In this document: positions 61,740 to 64,000 of the stretch, piece after piece
Numbering within the stretch: the stretch's first letter is position 1
Layout of the letters: each line of letters begins with the position of its first letter
Assembly: GCF_900112815.1 (NCBI RefSeq)
Contig: NZ_FOND01000003.1
Coordinates: forward strand, 301,723 to 365,722
Direction of reading: 5' to 3'
Length of the DNA: 64,000 nt
Source: Blastococcus tunisiensis
GTDB lineage: Bacteria > Actinomycetota > Actinomycetes > Mycobacteriales > Geodermatophilaceae
Notes under the pieces: model-generated
Told to the model about the DNA's origin: nothing
Databases searched by the model: none
The model's input: only the letters and a program-made list of their open reading frames with translations
Translations under genes and position numbers: made by a program

Positions 61740-61930
61740 CGGCCAAATCTAATGAACGCGTCCAGGACCGACCGCTGTAGGCGCACGTACTTGCCGAGCT
61801 TGATGTAGGAGATGCGGCGCTCGGCGATGAGGCGGCGGATGATCCGCTCGCCCTGGCTGGGGGTGGAGCAATTCGTCGGGCGCTGCCGCCGGGGACGCCG
61901 AAGGGCCCGGGTCCCGGGGTGGTTCCACAC
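61740..61930 (-). pseudogene. Excisionase (HTH_17) relic
   Basis: On the minus strand ERIIRRLIAERRISYIKLGKYVRLQRSVLDAFI is the C-terminal two-thirds of an excisionase-type MerR helix-turn-helix. The N-terminal recognition helix (LTVEEAAEYLGTS-like) is replaced by unrelated sequence. It is probably a fragment left by an earlier element. The integrase gene that normally accompanies xis is not present. Confidence 0.6.
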
Positions 61931-62348
61931 AATGACGGACAGACGCAGGTCGGGGGCTGTCCAAGGGGGCTGCTGAGGGTCGCCGGGGCGTTGCTGGAGC
62001 GATTGGCCGCACGGCAGACCGCTGACACCTTAGTGCAATAGGTCCAGACGAACTTACGCCCGGCGGCCGCCTTCTCCGCACTCCTCGAAGCAATGCGCGG
62101 GACAACCTCACGCGCGGGCGGGCGCAATCAATGATACTTCCAGTCGAGCGTCACTATCCGACATTCGTCGATGCATCCGGTCTGGCATGTGCATGAATGC
62201 AGTACCCGACGGCTGAGGACGACTCCCCCTAGAGAGGGAAAATTGTTTGCGCGCCCCATGTGACGACCGTTCTTGGTCGATAAGTCGAATGAACCGATTT
62301 TGAGTTCCGGATGGAGCGCGAAGACGGTCGAGTTGAGACGGAGTTAAG
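61931..62348. other. 418-bp stretch without a gene
   Basis: Contains no credible coding frame; the bases 62140-62340 are AT-richer than the rest and may hold the promoter of the V4R/GAF gene. No repeats or hairpins that I would defend. Confidence 0.4.
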
Positions 62349-63725
62349 ATGAACGCTGGACCCGCGGGAGGCGGTACCTCCACGTTGAGCACTCGCCTGA
62401 TTTTGCGGATTGTGGCGGAGGAGGGCGGCGAGCAGGCGGTTGACCAGGTGCTCGACCGGGCTGGGCTACTTGCGGAGAAGGCGCACCTGCAGAGCGCTCA
62501 TGGTCGGGTGCCGTACTCCGTGATGCTCCAGCTCTTCGACGCGGTCGCCCGTGAGCTTGATGACCCGCGCTTCGGGCTGAAACTGGGGGCAGTCGCCCTG
62601 GAGGATCCTGCGCTGGGACCCGTTCGGGCGTTGACGCGGGTGTTCGGCTCGCCTGCTGCCGTGTTTCGGCATGTATCACGGGTGTCGACCCGGCTGGACA
62701 GCGCGGCGGTTACCCGCTGTGTGGCTGCGCGGGCCGGGGAGGCGGAGCTGGCATGGCGCGTCCTGCCACCGCGGCGACCCACCCGTCTGGACTGTGACTA
62801 CAGCATCGGCATGATCGAGCAGGTCCCTGTGCTCTTCGGTCTGCCGCCGGCGCGCGTCGCGCAGAAGGCTTGCCAGGTGGATGGCGCACCCGAGTGCGAA
62901 TACACGGTGACCTGGCGGGAGCATCGTGCCGGAGGATTGTGGCGTCGTTGGCGTGGGCTGTCGGTGGCTGCCGCGAGTCGCCAGGACGCCATCTCGCACG
63001 CCGAGGAGCGGCTACGCGGGCTCCGTTCGGCTGCAAGGGACTTGGTCAGCGGTGGCTCCCTGGAGGAGACGTTGGACCGGGTCGCCGAGCGTGCCGATGG
63101 TGCCGTCCACGCCCGCGGGCACCTGCTCGATCTCCAGTTGCCGAAAGGCGTGCGCCATGTGCGGTCCCGCGGTCTCGACCAAACAGTGCTGGAAATCCTC
63201 AGGGAAAGGCCGCTGGAGCCAGGAATCCGATCCGTCGAAGGCGCGGAGGTCCTGGCAGTGGAGGTGGCTTCGGCGACCCGTCACTATGGAGTTCTGGCTG
63301 CGGTGGCCAGCCCTGGGCAGGCGTTCTTTCCGGAGGACGAGGGCCTCCTCGCGGCATACGCCCAGCACGCGGCGGTCGGCATCGAGAACTCGGTGCTGCT
63401 GACTGAGGTTCGAGAGCAGGAGGAGACCGCTCGGCTGCTCCTCACGGTCGCCCGCTCACTGGCTGGGCGCCGCACGGTCAGCGCGGTCGCGCAGTCGGTG
63501 GCCGAGGCCGTCCCGGTGCTGTCCGGCGCTGACCGCTCCGCAGTCGCGCTGTGGGAACCCGGTGTGGGCAGGATCTGGGTACCGGGGTCGAGCGGATGGC
63601 CGGCGGACCTCGCGGAGCGGCTGGCGCAGTACGTGGCCACCCCTGAGGAGAGCCCCGAACTGCGCGAGATGGTGGCAGTGGCGTCCACCAGAGTGGTGTT
63701 TGACCGGCCCGGTGAGGGGCGTTGA
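62349..63725 (+). CDS. V4R/GAF-type sensor protein truncated by an insertion sequence
   Basis: 458 aa, but the C-terminus is artificial. Residues 20-190 resemble the AraC-type arabinose-binding/V4R sensory fold (LILRIVAEEGGEQAVDQVLDRAG, and CQVDGAPECEYTVTW), 215-360 a GAF domain, and 360 onward a second GAF-like part that stops within the fold at VVFDRP and then GEGR. Output domains such as GGDEF or a kinase that usually follow are lost. The frame ends at the left end of an IS256 element about 70 bases before its transposase. Confidence 0.75.
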   Translation: MNAGPAGGGTSTLSTRLILRIVAEEGGEQAVDQVLDRAGLLAEKAHLQSAHGRVPYSVMLQLFDAVARELDDPRFGLKLGAVALEDPALGPVRALTRVFGSPAAVFRHVSRVSTRLDSAAVTRCVAARAGEAELAWRVLPPRRPTRLDCDYSIGMIEQVPVLFGLPPARVAQKACQVDGAPECEYTVTWREHRAGGLWRRWRGLSVAAASRQDAISHAEERLRGLRSAARDLVSGGSLEETLDRVAERADGAVHARGHLLDLQLPKGVRHVRSRGLDQTVLEILRERPLEPGIRSVEGAEVLAVEVASATRHYGVLAAVASPGQAFFPEDEGLLAAYAQHAAVGIENSVLLTEVREQEETARLLLTVARSLAGRRTVSAVAQSVAEAVPVLSGADRSAVALWEPGVGRIWVPGSSGWPADLAERLAQYVATPEESPELREMVAVASTRVVFDRPGEGR

Positions 63726-64000
63726 CGTAGACGTGTAGGCGGCCACCGCGTGATCTTCTTGGAGACCTTCCACAGTCCTTCAGGAGAGCCACGCGATGAC
63801 CGCTCCGAGCAGTATCGACCCTGCCCACTTCCTGCACGAGCAGCTGGCCCAGGCCTCACCGGACCTGCTGCGCCAGATGCTCACGACCTTCATCGACACG
63901 CTGATGAGTGCCGAGGCTGACGCGGTCTGCGGCGCCGATTACGGGGCCCGCAGCAGCGAGCGGATCAACGTCCGCAACGGCTACCGGCCCCGGGAGTTCG
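63700..64000 (+). mobile_element. IS256-family element, left part
   Basis: The left end probably lies between 63700 and 63730 (GGTGAGGGGCGTTGACG region), where the sensor gene loses its homology. The right end is outside the window, so neither inverted repeat nor target duplication can be verified. Confidence 0.6.
63796..64000 (+). CDS. IS256-family transposase, N-terminal part
   Basis: Starts at ATG 63796 with CAGGAGAG 7-14 bases before it and runs off the window after 68 codons. The sequence LLRQMLTTFIDTLMSAEADAVCGADYGARSSERINVRNGYRPREF is the conserved N-terminus of IS256/mutator-type DDE transposases (RxNxRNGYR before the catalytic core). The catalytic DDE residues are not in view. Confidence 0.9.
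   Translation, partial: MTAPSSIDPAHFLHEQLAQASPDLLRQMLTTFIDTLMSAEADAVCGADYGARSSERINVRNGYRPREF

Noticed and set aside
1..64000. CRISPR array
   Set aside because: No set of regularly spaced direct repeats of 20-40 bases was seen anywhere; the only dense repeats are the coding repeats at 21600-21780.

Overview
The window is high-GC DNA with dense, overlapping (ATGA/GTGA) operons and frequent GTG starts, typical of an actinomycete. The mix of a Tad pilus locus, an SCO6880-type conjugation system and SpoIIE/RsbW-like signalling suggests a Geodermatophilaceae or Frankiales-like organism. That placement is inference; no rRNA or complete tRNA is present to confirm it.

Layout. (1) 1-11884: a Tad/Flp pilus locus with a truncated prepilin peptidase on the minus strand, then a plus-strand operon (two exported proteins, a CpaB-like SAF protein, a TadZ-like ATPase, TadA, TadB, TadC, a small Flp-like pilin, three TadE/TadG-like pseudopilins and a 1116-aa LysM/BTAD protein). 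(2) 12364-13865: a DUF433/PIN-like toxin-antitoxin pair whose toxin frame is broken, and an IS3-type transposase relic. (3) 13875-20770: iron uptake, comprising a FetB-like permease, a perfect DtxR/IdeR-type iron box, a siderophore ABC operon (binding lipoprotein, two FecCD permeases, ATPase) and a convergent minus-strand operon (DUF2470 haem/PNPOx-like protein and sucrase/ferredoxin-like protein) behind a second, weaker iron box. (4) 21000-23750: relics, an acidic coiled-coil protein with a strong terminator and an excisionase-type HTH protein. (5) 23749-31996: a copper/mercury module with a P1B ATPase carrying YPC instead of CPC, an HMA chaperone, two MerR-family regulators, a Cys-rich four-helix copper-binding protein, mercuric reductase MerA, a small CC-containing membrane protein and a second flavin disulfide reductase. 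MerR-type dyads sit in the promoters.

(6) 32349-45497: a plus-strand conjugation operon (HTH protein, ParA-like protein without a canonical P-loop, VirB2-like and VirB6-like membrane proteins, SCO6880 protein, VirB4-like ATPase, M23 peptidase, VirD4-like coupling protein). (7) 45637-50097: cargo between the transfer operon and the relaxase: an Abi/HEPN gene, a 58-aa protein translationally coupled to an 815-aa Rad50/SMC-like ATPase (candidate defence system), and a pseudogene split by an 82-bp IS21-like miniature element with a 5-bp target duplication. (8) 50272-55881: a giant MobF relaxase-helicase-primase fusion, with a candidate oriT hairpin upstream. (9) 56113-64000: an IS110 element, small HTH and coiled-coil proteins, a PAS/GAF/SpoIIE phosphatase and an RsbW-like kinase, an excisionase relic, and a V4R/GAF sensor truncated by an IS256-family element that runs off the window.

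Together, regions 5-9 look like a conjugative or mobilisable element with metal-resistance and defence cargo and much insertion-sequence scarring, beside more stable chromosomal-type loci. Neither boundary of such an element (att sites, integrase) is visible.
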